From positions 1,116,001 through 1,180,000 of the forward strand of contig NZ_CP092712.1 in the NCBI RefSeq assembly GCF_023983475.1: a stretch of DNA of 64,000 nucleotides. The letters run 5' to 3'. This DNA comes from Aliivibrio fischeri ATCC 7744 = JCM 18803 = DSM 507 (GTDB taxonomy: Bacteria > Pseudomonadota > Gammaproteobacteria > Enterobacterales > Vibrionaceae). This document shows, in pieces, positions 51,521-61,346 of this stretch (positions within the stretch are counted from its first letter, which is position 1; each line of letters opens with the position of its first letter). The notes below the pieces were generated by a model. The model made no database searches. It saw only the letters and a program-made list of their open reading frames with translations, and was not told the DNA's origin. A program made the position numbers and the translations under genes.

Positions 51521-53398
51521 ATGAATATCGGTCAAATAGGTCGTCCATTTAATTGGATTCGCTCCAAAGGTTGGATTCAATTATTTACTTTGTTGTTTAT
51601 TGCTTTATTCAGCCGATTAGCTTTGGCTGAAACTATCGAAAACCAAGCTGCTCATGATATGACTGGTGTTTTTGGTTTTCTATTCTCTTACATTGCTCAC
51701 AATCCTTTTGTTTTTCTTTTCTTAAGTATCGCCATTGGCTATCCCTTAGGAAAAGTCACAATTAAAGGCGTTAATTTAGGCTCAACAGCAGGCACTCTAG
51801 TGGTTGGTGTCGCTATTGCCTTACCTGCGTTTTCTATTTATGGCTTACATATTAATGCGCCGGGATTAGTCTCAGACATATTCTTGATGATGTTCATGTA
51901 TGCAATTGGTATGAAAGTGGGACCTCAATTCTTCTCTGGTTTGGCACGAGGTGGTTTAGATTTTGTTGTTATTGGACTTATTGTCGTTTTCAGTAATTTT
52001 CTTATCGTCTTCTTTGGTTCTAAATTATTAGATTTAGCACCGGGTTATGCTGCGGGGATCATTTCAGGAAGTTATACAGTAACTGCTGTTATGGGAGTGG
52101 CTCAATCTGCGATTAATTCAGGAGCCGTTAAAGCCCCAGCAGGTATGACACTTGATCAGATAAGTGCCAATATCGCCGCAGGTTATGCGATCAGTTATAT
52201 TTTATCTAGTGTATTTATTATCCTACTTATTAAATATCTGCCAGCTATGTTTGGTGTTGATCCGGTTAAAGCTGGTAAAGACGCCGAAGCTGAATTTGGT
52301 GCCGGTGGGGACACAGAGGCGTTACCAAGTACCAATGGTTTCTCGAATTTAGGTGTGCTTCCTTTGGATATTCGAGCCTATCGTGTTGATCACCAAGAGT
52401 TGGTTGGTCAAAAGGTGGAAACGTTATTTCATCGTTACCCTCATGCTGCCATTCTTAAAGTCGTTCGTGGTGACGATGTCTTTGAAGCCTCTGATAATCC
52501 AACACTTCAACTTGGTGATGTTATTGGTATTCGTGGCGACTATCATGTTTTGATCGAAGGAGGAGAATCAACGGTTGGTGTTGAGATAGATGAACCAAGA
52601 GCACGTAATGTTGATATCGAAGTGGCGGATATTCATTTAGGTAAATCTGAATATACGGGTAAAACAATAGAAGAAATTAGCAAAGAAGTCGGTTTTGGTA
52701 TTTATATGAAGGCCTTATTTAGACAAGGGCATCAACTTCCTATTTTACCTCAAACTGTCGTTGAAATTGGTGATGTCATTCGTGTTGCTGGATCAGACTG
52801 GTGTGTTAAACAAGCGGGTAAGAAACTGAACAGTAACCCAATTGTGGAGAGTACATTAACAGAGACCTTTTATTTGGCGCTTTCTCTATTGATTGGCTAC
52901 GTATGTGGCCACTTTAGCGTTACGCTAGGAGGGATCCCATTTGCTTTAGGTACATCAGCAGGTTGTATGTTAACAGGGATCATATTCTCATTCTTACGTA
53001 CTCGTAATCCAGCTTTTGGTGGACCTATGAGTGAAGGAGCTCGTAGCTTCTTACAAGATATCGGTTTGAGTCTTTTTGTTGCGGTATTGGCCGCGACCGT
53101 GGGCCCTAAGATATTAGCGTCTTTCCAAGGTATTGTTGTGATTAAGATTGCAGGTTTGGGGTTAGTTGCAGCTCTACTTCCACCATTATTGGCGTGGATT
53201 TATGGTTTATACGTTAGAAAAATGAACCCTGCAATTTTGGCTGGTGCATGTGCAGGTGGACGTAATAGCACACCTGCAATGAAAGGCGCTCAAGATGAAT
53301 GCCAAAGCGATATGCCTGCAGTAGGCTACCCTGTTCCCTATGCATTAACATCAATGATTGTTCTTGTACTCGGTTATTTAGCGATGGTGCTGTATTAA
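51521..53398 (+). CDS. AspT/YidE-type antiporter, probable glutamate:GABA exchanger
   Basis: The 625-aa membrane protein belongs to the aspartate:alanine exchanger family. A first hydrophobic segment (18-35) ends in LALA and may be a signal or helix. Five or so helices (50-245) precede a soluble region with two TrkA-C/RCK-like domains (about 290-445), then about five more helices. The last repeat has GACAGGRNSTPAMKGAQDE, a family signature. AspT swaps aspartate for its decarboxylation product alanine; here the partner enzyme makes GABA, so Glu/GABA exchange is inferred. Confidence 0.75.
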   Translation: MNIGQIGRPFNWIRSKGWIQLFTLLFIALFSRLALAETIENQAAHDMTGVFGFLFSYIAHNPFVFLFLSIAIGYPLGKVTIKGVNLGSTAGTLVVGVAIALPAFSIYGLHINAPGLVSDIFLMMFMYAIGMKVGPQFFSGLARGGLDFVVIGLIVVFSNFLIVFFGSKLLDLAPGYAAGIISGSYTVTAVMGVAQSAINSGAVKAPAGMTLDQISANIAAGYAISYILSSVFIILLIKYLPAMFGVDPVKAGKDAEAEFGAGGDTEALPSTNGFSNLGVLPLDIRAYRVDHQELVGQKVETLFHRYPHAAILKVVRGDDVFEASDNPTLQLGDVIGIRGDYHVLIEGGESTVGVEIDEPRARNVDIEVADIHLGKSEYTGKTIEEISKEVGFGIYMKALFRQGHQLPILPQTVVEIGDVIRVAGSDWCVKQAGKKLNSNPIVESTLTETFYLALSLLIGYVCGHFSVTLGGIPFALGTSAGCMLTGIIFSFLRTRNPAFGGPMSEGARSFLQDIGLSLFVAVLAATVGPKILASFQGIVVIKIAGLGLVAALLPPLLAWIYGLYVRKMNPAILAGACAGGRNSTPAMKGAQDECQSDMPAVGYPVPYALTSMIVLVLGYLAMVLY

Positions 53399-53408
53399 TT
53401 TAGCTTAA

Positions 53409-54311
53409 TTATTTATCCCAGTAGGGCTCGTTACCAAAATATTCACTTAAAAAGTCAATTAACATTCGAACTTTTCGAGGCAGGTAGCGGGTCTCTGGAT
53501 AAACGGCATAGGCCTTGATAGAGTTAAAGCGATAATCGGTCATTATTGGTATTAGGGAACCATTTGCTAACTCTTCCCAAACAATAAATTTGGGTGTGAA
53601 TAATACACCATGCCCAGATACCGCCATTGTTTTTAGAAAGTCCCCATTATTTGCGATGCAAAAGCTTTCCATCGGAACGGTCATTGTTTTGTTTTTGTTA
53701 TCTATTAATTCAACACCTGACAGCGGTTGCTGACTGTATCTTAATAATTTATGAGACTTTAGATCACTAGGTGTTGTGATATGACCATGTTTCGCTAGGT
53801 AATCTGGGCTTACACATAATACATGATGGATAGGGGCGAGTGGTTTTGCTCGCAAAGTAGAATTACTCAAAGAGCCAATTCGAATCGCTAAATCAACGCC
53901 ATCTTCAACCAAATCTATTTTTTTATCTGAAAAATCGATATCTAATTTTAAATCTGGATGTAACTTTGCAAAATTGTCGAGGGCAGGGACGAGGTGTTTG
54001 AGTCCAAAAGTTAATGGAACAGCTAACTTTAATACACCATTTAATTTGCTGTTAGTTGATGCTATATGACAATGTAAATCGTCCACTTCATCTAAAATTA
54101 ATTTACATTTATTCAAATAAACTTGGCCTGCTTCAGTCAAACTTGATGTTCGGGTTGTTCGATTAAGTAGTTTCACTCCGAGTTGTTGCTCTAACTCACT
54201 AAGACGTTTACTGATGGCTGATTTGGCAAGATTAAGACGTTCTGCTGCTCTGGTAATACTGCCAGTTTCAACGACTGTTATAAAAATGCGCATGTTTTCT
54301 AATTGTCCCAT
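53409..54311 (-). CDS. LysR-family transcriptional regulator, divergent from doxX-pirin
   Basis: The 300-aa protein has an HTH with GSITRAAERLNLAKSAISKR and an effector-binding domain. ATG 54311 is preferred over 54317, which abuts the AAGGGA ribosome site. It belongs to the subgroup of CrgA/YafC-like LysR proteins by its ENMRIFITVVETGSI start and the KSAISKRLSELE helix. It lies divergent from doxX-pirin, which it probably controls. Confidence 0.85.
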   Translation of the reverse strand: MGQLENMRIFITVVETGSITRAAERLNLAKSAISKRLSELEQQLGVKLLNRTTRTSSLTEAGQVYLNKCKLILDEVDDLHCHIASTNSKLNGVLKLAVPLTFGLKHLVPALDNFAKLHPDLKLDIDFSDKKIDLVEDGVDLAIRIGSLSNSTLRAKPLAPIHHVLCVSPDYLAKHGHITTPSDLKSHKLLRYSQQPLSGVELIDNKNKTMTVPMESFCIANNGDFLKTMAVSGHGVLFTPKFIVWEELANGSLIPIMTDYRFNSIKAYAVYPETRYLPRKVRMLIDFLSEYFGNEPYWDK

Positions 54312-54463
54312 AACCATTCCCTTACCTAGTTATTGTTCTTTAAATGAGAACAGTGTTTCCTCAGTATTGCTATTTATTAACATTTCTTCAATGACTATTC
54401 TTTATATCAAGCGATGAGACATGAATGATTTATGTCTAATTTAATGTATGAAAAGGAAAAATT

Positions 54464-54856
54464 ATGGACAAATTACAACAACTGGCAGCACCAACAGGGC
54501 GTTTCTTTTTATCTCTAATATTTGTTACATCGGGCTTAAGTAAAATTGCACAATATGAAGGGACACAAGGTTATATGGAAGCGATGGGTGTACCCGGAGC
54601 GTTACTACCATTGGTTATTTTAACCGAAGTTGTTGGTGGTTTAGCGGTGATGTTAGGTTGGAAAACGAGATATGCAGCCTTTGCATTGGCAGGTTTTAGT
54701 GCATTATCTGCGTTACTTTTTCATGCTGATTTTTCTAATCAATCAGAAATGACCAGCTTTATGAAAAATATTGCCTTAGCGGGTGGTTTCTTAATGATAT
54801 TTTCGCAAGGTGCGGGATCGTATGCGCTAGATAACCTTAAGAAAAGCGAGTCATAG
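54464..54856 (+). CDS. DoxX-family membrane protein
   Basis: The 130-aa protein has four membrane helices. GRFFLSLIFVTSGLSKI opens the DoxX fold, and VILTEVVGGLAVMLGWKTR is the second signature. DoxX proteins are linked to redox and thiol stress in several bacteria; the exact reaction is unsettled. The pirin gene follows after 9 bases. Confidence 0.85.
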   Translation: MDKLQQLAAPTGRFFLSLIFVTSGLSKIAQYEGTQGYMEAMGVPGALLPLVILTEVVGGLAVMLGWKTRYAAFALAGFSALSALLFHADFSNQSEMTSFMKNIALAGGFLMIFSQGAGSYALDNLKKSES

Positions 54857-54865
54857 GAGGTTTAT

Positions 54866-55732
54866 ATGTCTGAAGTAATGCAAAAAAACAGAACCGTTTT
54901 ACAAACCATTTCTGGAGTCGAAACATCAGATGGTGATGGTGTAAAACTCACACGAATTATTGGTACACAAGAGTTAGACGTGCTGGATCCTTTTTTATTG
55001 CTGGATTGTTTTGAAAGTCACGATGCTTCAGATTATATCGGCGGTTTTCCAACGCATCCACACAGAGGGTTTGAAACTGTCAGCTATCTACTAAATGGTA
55101 AAATGCGTCATAAAGACAGTGCTGGGCATGAAGGCGTAGTTGAATCTGGTGGTGTGCAATGGATGACTGCTGGGAAAGGGGTACTGCATTCAGAAATGCC
55201 CGAACAGGAAGAAGGCTTACTTAAGGGATTTCAATTGTGGGTGAATTTACCAAAAGCATCAAAAATGATTGAACCTGCTTATCAAGAGTTCCCACCAGAA
55301 ACGACACCTTTAGAAAAGCGGGATAATGGTACTGAGATACGAGTTATTGCCGGTACGACAAATTTAGGTACTAAAGGTCCAGTGAATAATACTCATGTTT
55401 ATCCTACGTATATGGATATCAATATGCCTAGAGGGCAAATGTTAGAACAAAGTCTACCGTTTGAGCACAATGCTTTTATTTATGTTATTGAAGGTAATGT
55501 GGGTATTAAGAGTGATGATAATCAAGTTCAAACTGTTGATATGCGGACACTCGCAGTACTTGGTAAAGGTCAGAAAGTTTCACTTGTTGCTGATGACTCT
55601 TCAGCTCGATTTTTACTTGTTGCAGGTAAGCCATTAAATGAACCTATTGCTCGAGGTGGTCCGTTTGTAATGAATACTCGTGCAGAACTATTACAAGCAT
55701 TTGATGACTTTAACCAAGGTCGGTTTCATTAA
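54866..55732 (+). CDS. Pirin-family bicupin protein
   Basis: The 288-aa protein has two cupin domains. The metal site in the N-terminal cupin is visible: the His residues in FPTHPHRGFETVSYLLNG and then HKDS, and the Glu in LHSEMPEQEEG. The C-terminal pirin domain follows from about residue 165 (MDINMPRGQML). Some pirins are quercetinases or iron/redox sensors. With DoxX and a divergent LysR it forms an inferred stress-response unit. Confidence 0.87.
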   Translation: MSEVMQKNRTVLQTISGVETSDGDGVKLTRIIGTQELDVLDPFLLLDCFESHDASDYIGGFPTHPHRGFETVSYLLNGKMRHKDSAGHEGVVESGGVQWMTAGKGVLHSEMPEQEEGLLKGFQLWVNLPKASKMIEPAYQEFPPETTPLEKRDNGTEIRVIAGTTNLGTKGPVNNTHVYPTYMDINMPRGQMLEQSLPFEHNAFIYVIEGNVGIKSDDNQVQTVDMRTLAVLGKGQKVSLVADDSSARFLLVAGKPLNEPIARGGPFVMNTRAELLQAFDDFNQGRFH

Positions 55733-55767
55733 AATTGAAAAGCCATATTAAGATATACTCTACGGCT

Positions 55768-55965
55768 TTATTTTTTTCTTCGTTTTTTAGGTCTTTTCTT
55801 GTTAAGAACTTTATTTAATAGTTGTATTTGTTCTTCAGAGAGAGGGTATTTATCCATCATTTGATTTTGAGCACTTAATAGTATTGTTTTTTCCCAAGGC
55901 TTAAATACATCAAACTCAAGTAGGATTGCGTCATTGATTTTTATGAAAAGCTCATAATCGTTCAT
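55768..55965 (-). CDS. Small basic protein of unknown function
   Basis: A 65-aa frame starting at 55965, where GGAG precedes the ATG at good spacing. It has an amphipathic N-terminal half (ELFIKINDAILLEFDV) and a strongly basic C-terminus (NKKRPKKRRKK), which could bind nucleic acid. No family is recognised. It is convergent with the pirin gene and has a reasonable ribosome site, so I keep it. Confidence 0.5.
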   Translation of the reverse strand: MNDYELFIKINDAILLEFDVFKPWEKTILLSAQNQMMDKYPLSEEQIQLLNKVLNKKRPKKRRKK

Positions 55966-56062
55966 AAGGCTCCTTATTGTTGAGAAGAACCATAACATAA
56001 GAAATGTATAGATGAACGTTTTATAGCAACCTAAATGAATTGCGGCTCATTTTGTTGATAAA

Positions 56063-56093
56063 AAGCCTTCTAGTTTCAATAACCAGAAGGCTG
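56063..56093 (-). terminator. Terminator of the DUF1254 pair
   Basis: On the - strand AGCCTTCT pairs with AGAAGGCT, followed by T residues. Confidence 0.78.
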
Positions 56094-56111
56094 TTATTTA
56101 AATATTATTTT

Positions 56112-57590
56112 CTATTTCACTTCTTCAAAGTTTGGAAGCAAGGTTTTTGGGTCTTCAGCAACAAAAGCTTTTTGCGGTGAATACGCTCTAAAGTAAACAA
56201 ACCAACCTTCTTTTTCGTTAGTTTGAACCCAATTTGCCTCAGCAACATCTTTAGGTTTCTTTGGAGAGAAGTGTAAGGTGATTGAGCCGTCTTTATTATA
56301 GACCGATCCTTTGATATTGGAGCCTACATCAGCACGACCTAAATCATTTTCAATTATGGCTCTATTTTCAACATTATAAACGGTTATCGTCCAGAACAAG
56401 TCAGCATACATATCAGGATTTTTGATGGTTAATTTATAATGTTTTCCACCATCCAAACCATGCTCTTTTGCACCAGAGTAATAATTATCTAAATATACTT
56501 GTCCCCAGCCACCATTATCCATACCGTGCATAGCAATATCATTGGTTACGGCTTCATAAAACCATGCTGCTCGTCCATCTAAATCCATGCCATTATTTCG
56601 GTCTTGGTTAGGTGTTGAGGCTGTTGCTATTTCCCAAGGATTGCCTTTAGGACCGTATTCTGCGTGATCAAGGCGGCCTGTTTTATTAAAGTCGATATTT
56701 TTTGTCATTGCTTCACCAACGACAGCGGCTTCTTTTAATAATGATTGCTGTTTTTGGGTTGGTGTAAATGGTTTTCCTTTTTCAATGCCTAAAGGGCGTA
56801 GCATATCCATCATCATACGATCTCGTTCTTGAACGGGATTCGCTTGGATAGCTTGGTTAACCACTTCCCAGAATTCCATGCCTCGTGGTTGTTTATGGTC
56901 AATACCGCGTTTTACGTGATAAATTCCTTTGTTTGTTAATGGTTTGCCATTTATATCGGTAATTCCTTTCTGGATACTATTCATCATAGCTGAACGTACT
57001 TTTGCATCTTTGTTCATTAAACGCACACCAAAAAAGAAGTCATTGGTATCCATTGCGATTAATGTTGCATCATCTGCTTTTGGTGCTGCATCTTCGGCTT
57101 TGTAAATGACATATTTTCCAGGTTTAGTCATTTGTTCTTTACCAATTTGCCACATGTTATGAACGGCACCACGTAATTGAGTATCAGGGAGATTAATCAC
57201 AATTGGTCCATTATTTAAGTTCATATAACCAATTAAATAAGGCGTTGAAGTGTTATAAGTTAAGCCTCCTAATTTAGACTCGTAGTCTGCTTGGTAAACG
57301 AGTTGGCCATTTTCTGTTCCCCAAGTTTGGTAGTGATCGTTTTTCCATTTATAGAAACTGACGATCGGGGTTGCCCAAATATATCCTTGTACAGCACGTT
57401 GATAATCTTGTTCATCAAACAGTTTTTGTGATGTTTCAGTCGTTGGCACACCGTGCTCAAACCCATTTTCAAACGTGAGTTGGCCACTGCGTGTTTCTAG
57501 AGTTTCATACCCCCCAGATGGAAGGTAATCATTAGCGAATGTAGTGAAACTTATTGTGCCTAGCATTAAAGCGATGAGTGTTTTTTTCAT
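56112..57590 (-). CDS. Secreted DUF1254/DUF1214 protein, copy 2
   Basis: The 492-aa product has a signal peptide (MKKTLIALMLGTISFTTFA). The N-terminal half is DUF1254-like (YIWATPIVSFYKWKN, then TYNTSTPYLIGYMNLNNGP) and the C-terminal end is DUF1214-like (LFWTITVYNVENRAIIEND, ITLHFSPKKP). These two domains normally occur together. Function is not established. It is the second of two tandem genes, 25 bases after the first. Confidence 0.82.
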   Translation of the reverse strand: MKKTLIALMLGTISFTTFANDYLPSGGYETLETRSGQLTFENGFEHGVPTTETSQKLFDEQDYQRAVQGYIWATPIVSFYKWKNDHYQTWGTENGQLVYQADYESKLGGLTYNTSTPYLIGYMNLNNGPIVINLPDTQLRGAVHNMWQIGKEQMTKPGKYVIYKAEDAAPKADDATLIAMDTNDFFFGVRLMNKDAKVRSAMMNSIQKGITDINGKPLTNKGIYHVKRGIDHKQPRGMEFWEVVNQAIQANPVQERDRMMMDMLRPLGIEKGKPFTPTQKQQSLLKEAAVVGEAMTKNIDFNKTGRLDHAEYGPKGNPWEIATASTPNQDRNNGMDLDGRAAWFYEAVTNDIAMHGMDNGGWGQVYLDNYYSGAKEHGLDGGKHYKLTIKNPDMYADLFWTITVYNVENRAIIENDLGRADVGSNIKGSVYNKDGSITLHFSPKKPKDVAEANWVQTNEKEGWFVYFRAYSPQKAFVAEDPKTLLPNFEEVK

Positions 57591-57615
57591 GTGTTTATCC
57601 TATTGAATCTGTTGG

Positions 57616-59214
57616 TTATTTCACGCAGTTAATTTTTTCAAATTCGCCTGGGACCCAAGAACCATCAAATAAACTTTGTTGAGGACCATAGAAACGGATC
57701 AAAGAGAACCAGCTGTCATTATCAAATTGCAACCAGTTATTTTTAGCTAATTGCACATTTTCTGGCGCGGTAGGGCCAAAGAATAATGTGACAGAATCAT
57801 CGCTGTTTTTGATTGGATTATCCCGATCACCTAATGATGGCCACTGATGATTTTCTACATTTACTCCTGCAGCCGTTGCCGCATCATAAGCGGTGACCGA
57901 CCAGAATAAGCTAGCAGGTACATCTGCAGGGATGCGTAAAGAGTAATTACAAGAACCAATTAACGGATTAAGATCTTTATCTTTATATGCGCCAGCGTAT
58001 TTAGCTCCTGCACCTATTTTGGCGTTAATCATTCCTGAGGACATAGAGTAATGGTTAGTGTACATATGAGTGATAGCATCAACATTGGTGTAACCGGTTT
58101 TTATATTGTGATAATAAGGGTCTGATAGCGCATGATATTGATTCCCTTTGTCAGTTAATGCGTGGGCGACCCACGATGGCGCTTCTTTCCAAAACCATGT
58201 GTCACCAGTGGTTTTACTTGATTTCTCATCAAAGTTAAGAGCAATCTCTTTGCTAATTTTCCAACCAGTTTGAGCTGCCTTTGTTAGCATCTTTTTTTGG
58301 CTTTCAGTTGGTGTGAATTCAACGCCTTTGCTTATTCCGATTGCAGCCATAACACCGTTCATATATGGATCAAATGTAGCTAACTCCATATTTTGAACGG
58401 CTCTGTTTAATGTATCATAGAATCGATAATCGTTATCCCAAATGGATTTAGAAGGAACATCAGAAACATTAAAGAATTCCATTGATTCAGCACTGCCATT
58501 TAATGGATATACTTTGATTTCCTTTACTCGATTAACCGCAGGCTCAAGGTTGTTCATGTCTTTAAAGAAAGAGCGAAGGAATAAGAATACTTCAGAGGTA
58601 TTTGATTCATAAATAAAGTATTTATCCGCTAGCTGTGCGTAATCTTCGCGCTTTTTATTTGGCGGTAAAATGAGAAACTTCGCCGCTTTACCTTTGTCAG
58701 GACCGGCATTGCCAATATCACCTAAATATTGTCCACTCGGTTGGTTTTTATCTAATGGACCACGTAATGGATGGTGGTACATATCATCCATTAATGATTG
58801 TAAACCTGCGGGATGTTCTATAATTAAAGGACCGGTTTCTTTCATATCTAGCCAACCCATTGCATAAATAACATCTGAGTTTGGTGTAGTTATTAATGAA
58901 TTAGGTTTTAAACGATCTTGATAAATGGCTATTTTATTATAGGCAGTTCCCCCCATTAGATCTGCGTGACCTTCTTGCATCGCTTTCATATTTACAATAG
59001 GCAAAGCCCATTGATATAACATGGATGCACGCTGAAAATAGCTTTCATTTTGAAGAATTTCTTGACTGATTTGTGTCGGGAATCCACCGTTCATTTCTAA
59101 GTTAGCCAATGTGGAATATCTATCTGACATAGAAGATACGGCATCAGGTGAACTGCTTGCAGCTGCATTACACGTGATAGCGAAAATTGATATAGCAAGT
59201 AAGGTTCTTTTCAT
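57616..59214 (-). CDS. Secreted DUF1254/DUF1214 protein, copy 1
   Basis: The 532-aa protein starts at 59214 (GGAG before the ATG) with signal peptide MKRTLLAISIFAITCNAAAS. It has the same domain order as its neighbour: MLYQWALPIVNMKAM and TTPNSDVIYAMGWLDMKETG for DUF1254, then SLFWSVTAYDAATAAG and VTLFFGPTAPE for DUF1214. The two differ clearly along their length, so this is an old duplication. A divergent LysR gene lies 164 bases upstream. Confidence 0.82.
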   Translation of the reverse strand: MKRTLLAISIFAITCNAAASSSPDAVSSMSDRYSTLANLEMNGGFPTQISQEILQNESYFQRASMLYQWALPIVNMKAMQEGHADLMGGTAYNKIAIYQDRLKPNSLITTPNSDVIYAMGWLDMKETGPLIIEHPAGLQSLMDDMYHHPLRGPLDKNQPSGQYLGDIGNAGPDKGKAAKFLILPPNKKREDYAQLADKYFIYESNTSEVFLFLRSFFKDMNNLEPAVNRVKEIKVYPLNGSAESMEFFNVSDVPSKSIWDNDYRFYDTLNRAVQNMELATFDPYMNGVMAAIGISKGVEFTPTESQKKMLTKAAQTGWKISKEIALNFDEKSSKTTGDTWFWKEAPSWVAHALTDKGNQYHALSDPYYHNIKTGYTNVDAITHMYTNHYSMSSGMINAKIGAGAKYAGAYKDKDLNPLIGSCNYSLRIPADVPASLFWSVTAYDAATAAGVNVENHQWPSLGDRDNPIKNSDDSVTLFFGPTAPENVQLAKNNWLQFDNDSWFSLIRFYGPQQSLFDGSWVPGEFEKINCVK

Positions 59215-59378
59215 GTGTACTCCAATATAAGGCAAAGGTATTTGCTCAACTGAATTACATTGTTGTTTATTTTTGATAACCTAGATAATGAATTGAAGGG
59301 ATATGAGATATATCATTTAGTCATCATTGGTGGCGTGATTCGTTTATGGTACTAATTTGGATAAGTAAGTAGGACAAA

Positions 59379-60299
59379 ATGAAGCATAAAGTTCATCAGC
59401 TGGATCTTAATTTACTCAAAGTGTTTACGGTTTTATTAGAAGTTCGTAATACACGAAAAGCATCTGAACGTTTGTTTTTAAGCCAACCCGGTGTCAGTAG
59501 GGCACTTGCTCGATTAAGAGATTTCTTTGAAGATGAATTGTTTATACGCAGTCATTATGGCTTAACGCCAACCCCTAAGGCATTAGAGATCGGAGATAAT
59601 ATTGCGCCTGCAATGACTTTACTTTTTTCTGCTTTAGAGCCATCAGATGAATTTGATAGTTCGCAGTTAGAGGGAAGAATAAATATCGCGATGAATGGCT
59701 TTATTGCACCGTCCATTGCTTCTAATTTGTGTGGCATTATTTTAGAAAAAGCCCCAAATGTTGAGGTGGTGTTTTCTAATTGGGACAGAGCAACACCTGA
59801 AAATATTTTGCATGATCAAATACAGTTAGGTTTAAATTATTTTCCATTAGAGATTTCAAAACAGCTTTCTCAGTCGGTACTGACCATTGATCGTTTTGTA
59901 TTAATTGGACGTAAAGAACACCCACTAATTACGGGTGAGGAAAGCTTTGAAAATGCAACTCAATTAGATATTGCTACACTTGTTATTCCAAATTGGAATG
60001 AGCATAAAGCTTATGTGATTAATTCATTAAAATCATTAAATAAAGAATGTCGTATGAGATTGAGAAGCAGCTACCTTGATGTCATCCTAAATTCAATACA
60101 GCGAACGGATATGTTTTTTCCATGCTCAGAATCATTAGCAAATACCTTAGGTAGTGACTTTCAGAAACTACTATTGCCAGATGATGTTATTCAACCGGGT
60201 GGAGAAATAGGGCTTGTTGTAGCGAGTAAAAACCGCAGGACTCCTTTAATTAAATGGTTAAAAGAGTGTACACAAGAAGCAGCTGCTGAGATTAAGTAA
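59379..60299 (+). CDS. LysR-family regulator, divergent from the DUF1254 pair
   Basis: The 306-aa protein has LDLNLLKVFTVLLEVRNTRK and LFLSQPGVSRALARLRDFFE as the winged HTH, of the NodD/LeuO-like subgroup. The effector domain follows. Given its orientation, it most likely regulates the two DUF1254 genes; that is inference from position. Confidence 0.87.
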   Translation: MKHKVHQLDLNLLKVFTVLLEVRNTRKASERLFLSQPGVSRALARLRDFFEDELFIRSHYGLTPTPKALEIGDNIAPAMTLLFSALEPSDEFDSSQLEGRINIAMNGFIAPSIASNLCGIILEKAPNVEVVFSNWDRATPENILHDQIQLGLNYFPLEISKQLSQSVLTIDRFVLIGRKEHPLITGEESFENATQLDIATLVIPNWNEHKAYVINSLKSLNKECRMRLRSSYLDVILNSIQRTDMFFPCSESLANTLGSDFQKLLLPDDVIQPGGEIGLVVASKNRRTPLIKWLKECTQEAAAEIK

Positions 60300-60303
60300 T
60301 TTA

Positions 60304-61257
60304 TTAAAACTTATAATTTAAACCCGTAGATATAATGTATTCAGAGTTATCGTAGAAAGTGATATTTGATTGTTCTGCACCATATCCAGCAAAAGCAACG
60401 AGCGACCAATCTTTCCAATCCATTATGTTTTTGTATTCATAAGCAGCAAACAAACTGAGTTTATTATTTTCACGTGTTTTATTATAAATCGGATTTGTCG
60501 ATTCATATTGACGCTGAGCATAACCGGCAGTTAATACAATTTGATGTCTTTGCATTAATTTAAATACGCTGAGTTCTACACCATATTGGTCGTATGAATT
60601 TGCTTTGCCATCGGCAGAAGAAGATTGATAAATAATCGATGGCATAACAAGTATGGTTCTGCTTAGTGGTTGTCTATATTGTCCTTTTAAATAAATCGTA
60701 TTAGCGTCGCGTTTGAGTTCATCGATAACCGTGTCGGTATCAACTTCCTTTGTTGCAAAGGCACTATCAAGGCTAAAGTTTGAACCTGCAATGTTCTTTA
60801 ATTGAAAACGAAATGCATTGCCTGATTCATCTGTTTTTGTTCTAGATTGATTGACTAAATATGGGTTTTCCCACGTCTCACTTGACATAATAGTTGGAAG
60901 AATTGCGATATCCATGATCATTCTAGATTCAAATTGATATCTGTATCCTACCTCTAACACAACAATACCCGTTGCTACATCCTGACGGCTTGTACCTGTA
61001 TATGCTTGCTGATTTAGTGCATCACCAAAGGTGTAAGTGATGCTTCCAAGTGGGAAAGCAAGAAAACTATCTTCAGATGTTGGTTTCTGATTGCTAGACG
61101 AAATGGTATCACTACCTTCAGTATTGAAGTTAGAGGTCGATGAAGCAAAGCCTGCGGTAATCGCTATTTCACCACTGACGCCTTCTTGATCTGCAAGTTG
61201 AGCCATTGCTGGAGATGCTGTTACACATAACATAAGCGATAACTTACGTAAATTCAT
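60304..61257 (-). CDS. DUF2860 outer-membrane protein
   Basis: The 317-aa protein has a signal peptide ending PAMAQ and a beta-rich mature part with aromatic-flanked strands (VLEVGYRYQFESRMIMDIA, LSLFAAYEYKNI) and a terminal YKF. This fits the DUF2860 family of vibrios as I remember it. It is convergent with the LysR gene with 4 bases between the stops. Function is unknown. Confidence 0.7.
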   Translation of the reverse strand: MNLRKLSLMLCVTASPAMAQLADQEGVSGEIAITAGFASSTSNFNTEGSDTISSSNQKPTSEDSFLAFPLGSITYTFGDALNQQAYTGTSRQDVATGIVVLEVGYRYQFESRMIMDIAILPTIMSSETWENPYLVNQSRTKTDESGNAFRFQLKNIAGSNFSLDSAFATKEVDTDTVIDELKRDANTIYLKGQYRQPLSRTILVMPSIIYQSSSADGKANSYDQYGVELSVFKLMQRHQIVLTAGYAQRQYESTNPIYNKTRENNKLSLFAAYEYKNIMDWKDWSLVAFAGYGAEQSNITFYDNSEYIISTGLNYKF

Positions 61258-61346
61258 GAATAGTCAACCCTAATGTTATTGTTATTTAATTAACTATATT
61301 GAAACAGTAACGCAGAGATATATCAACAAAGAAGTCGCAGTAAAAA

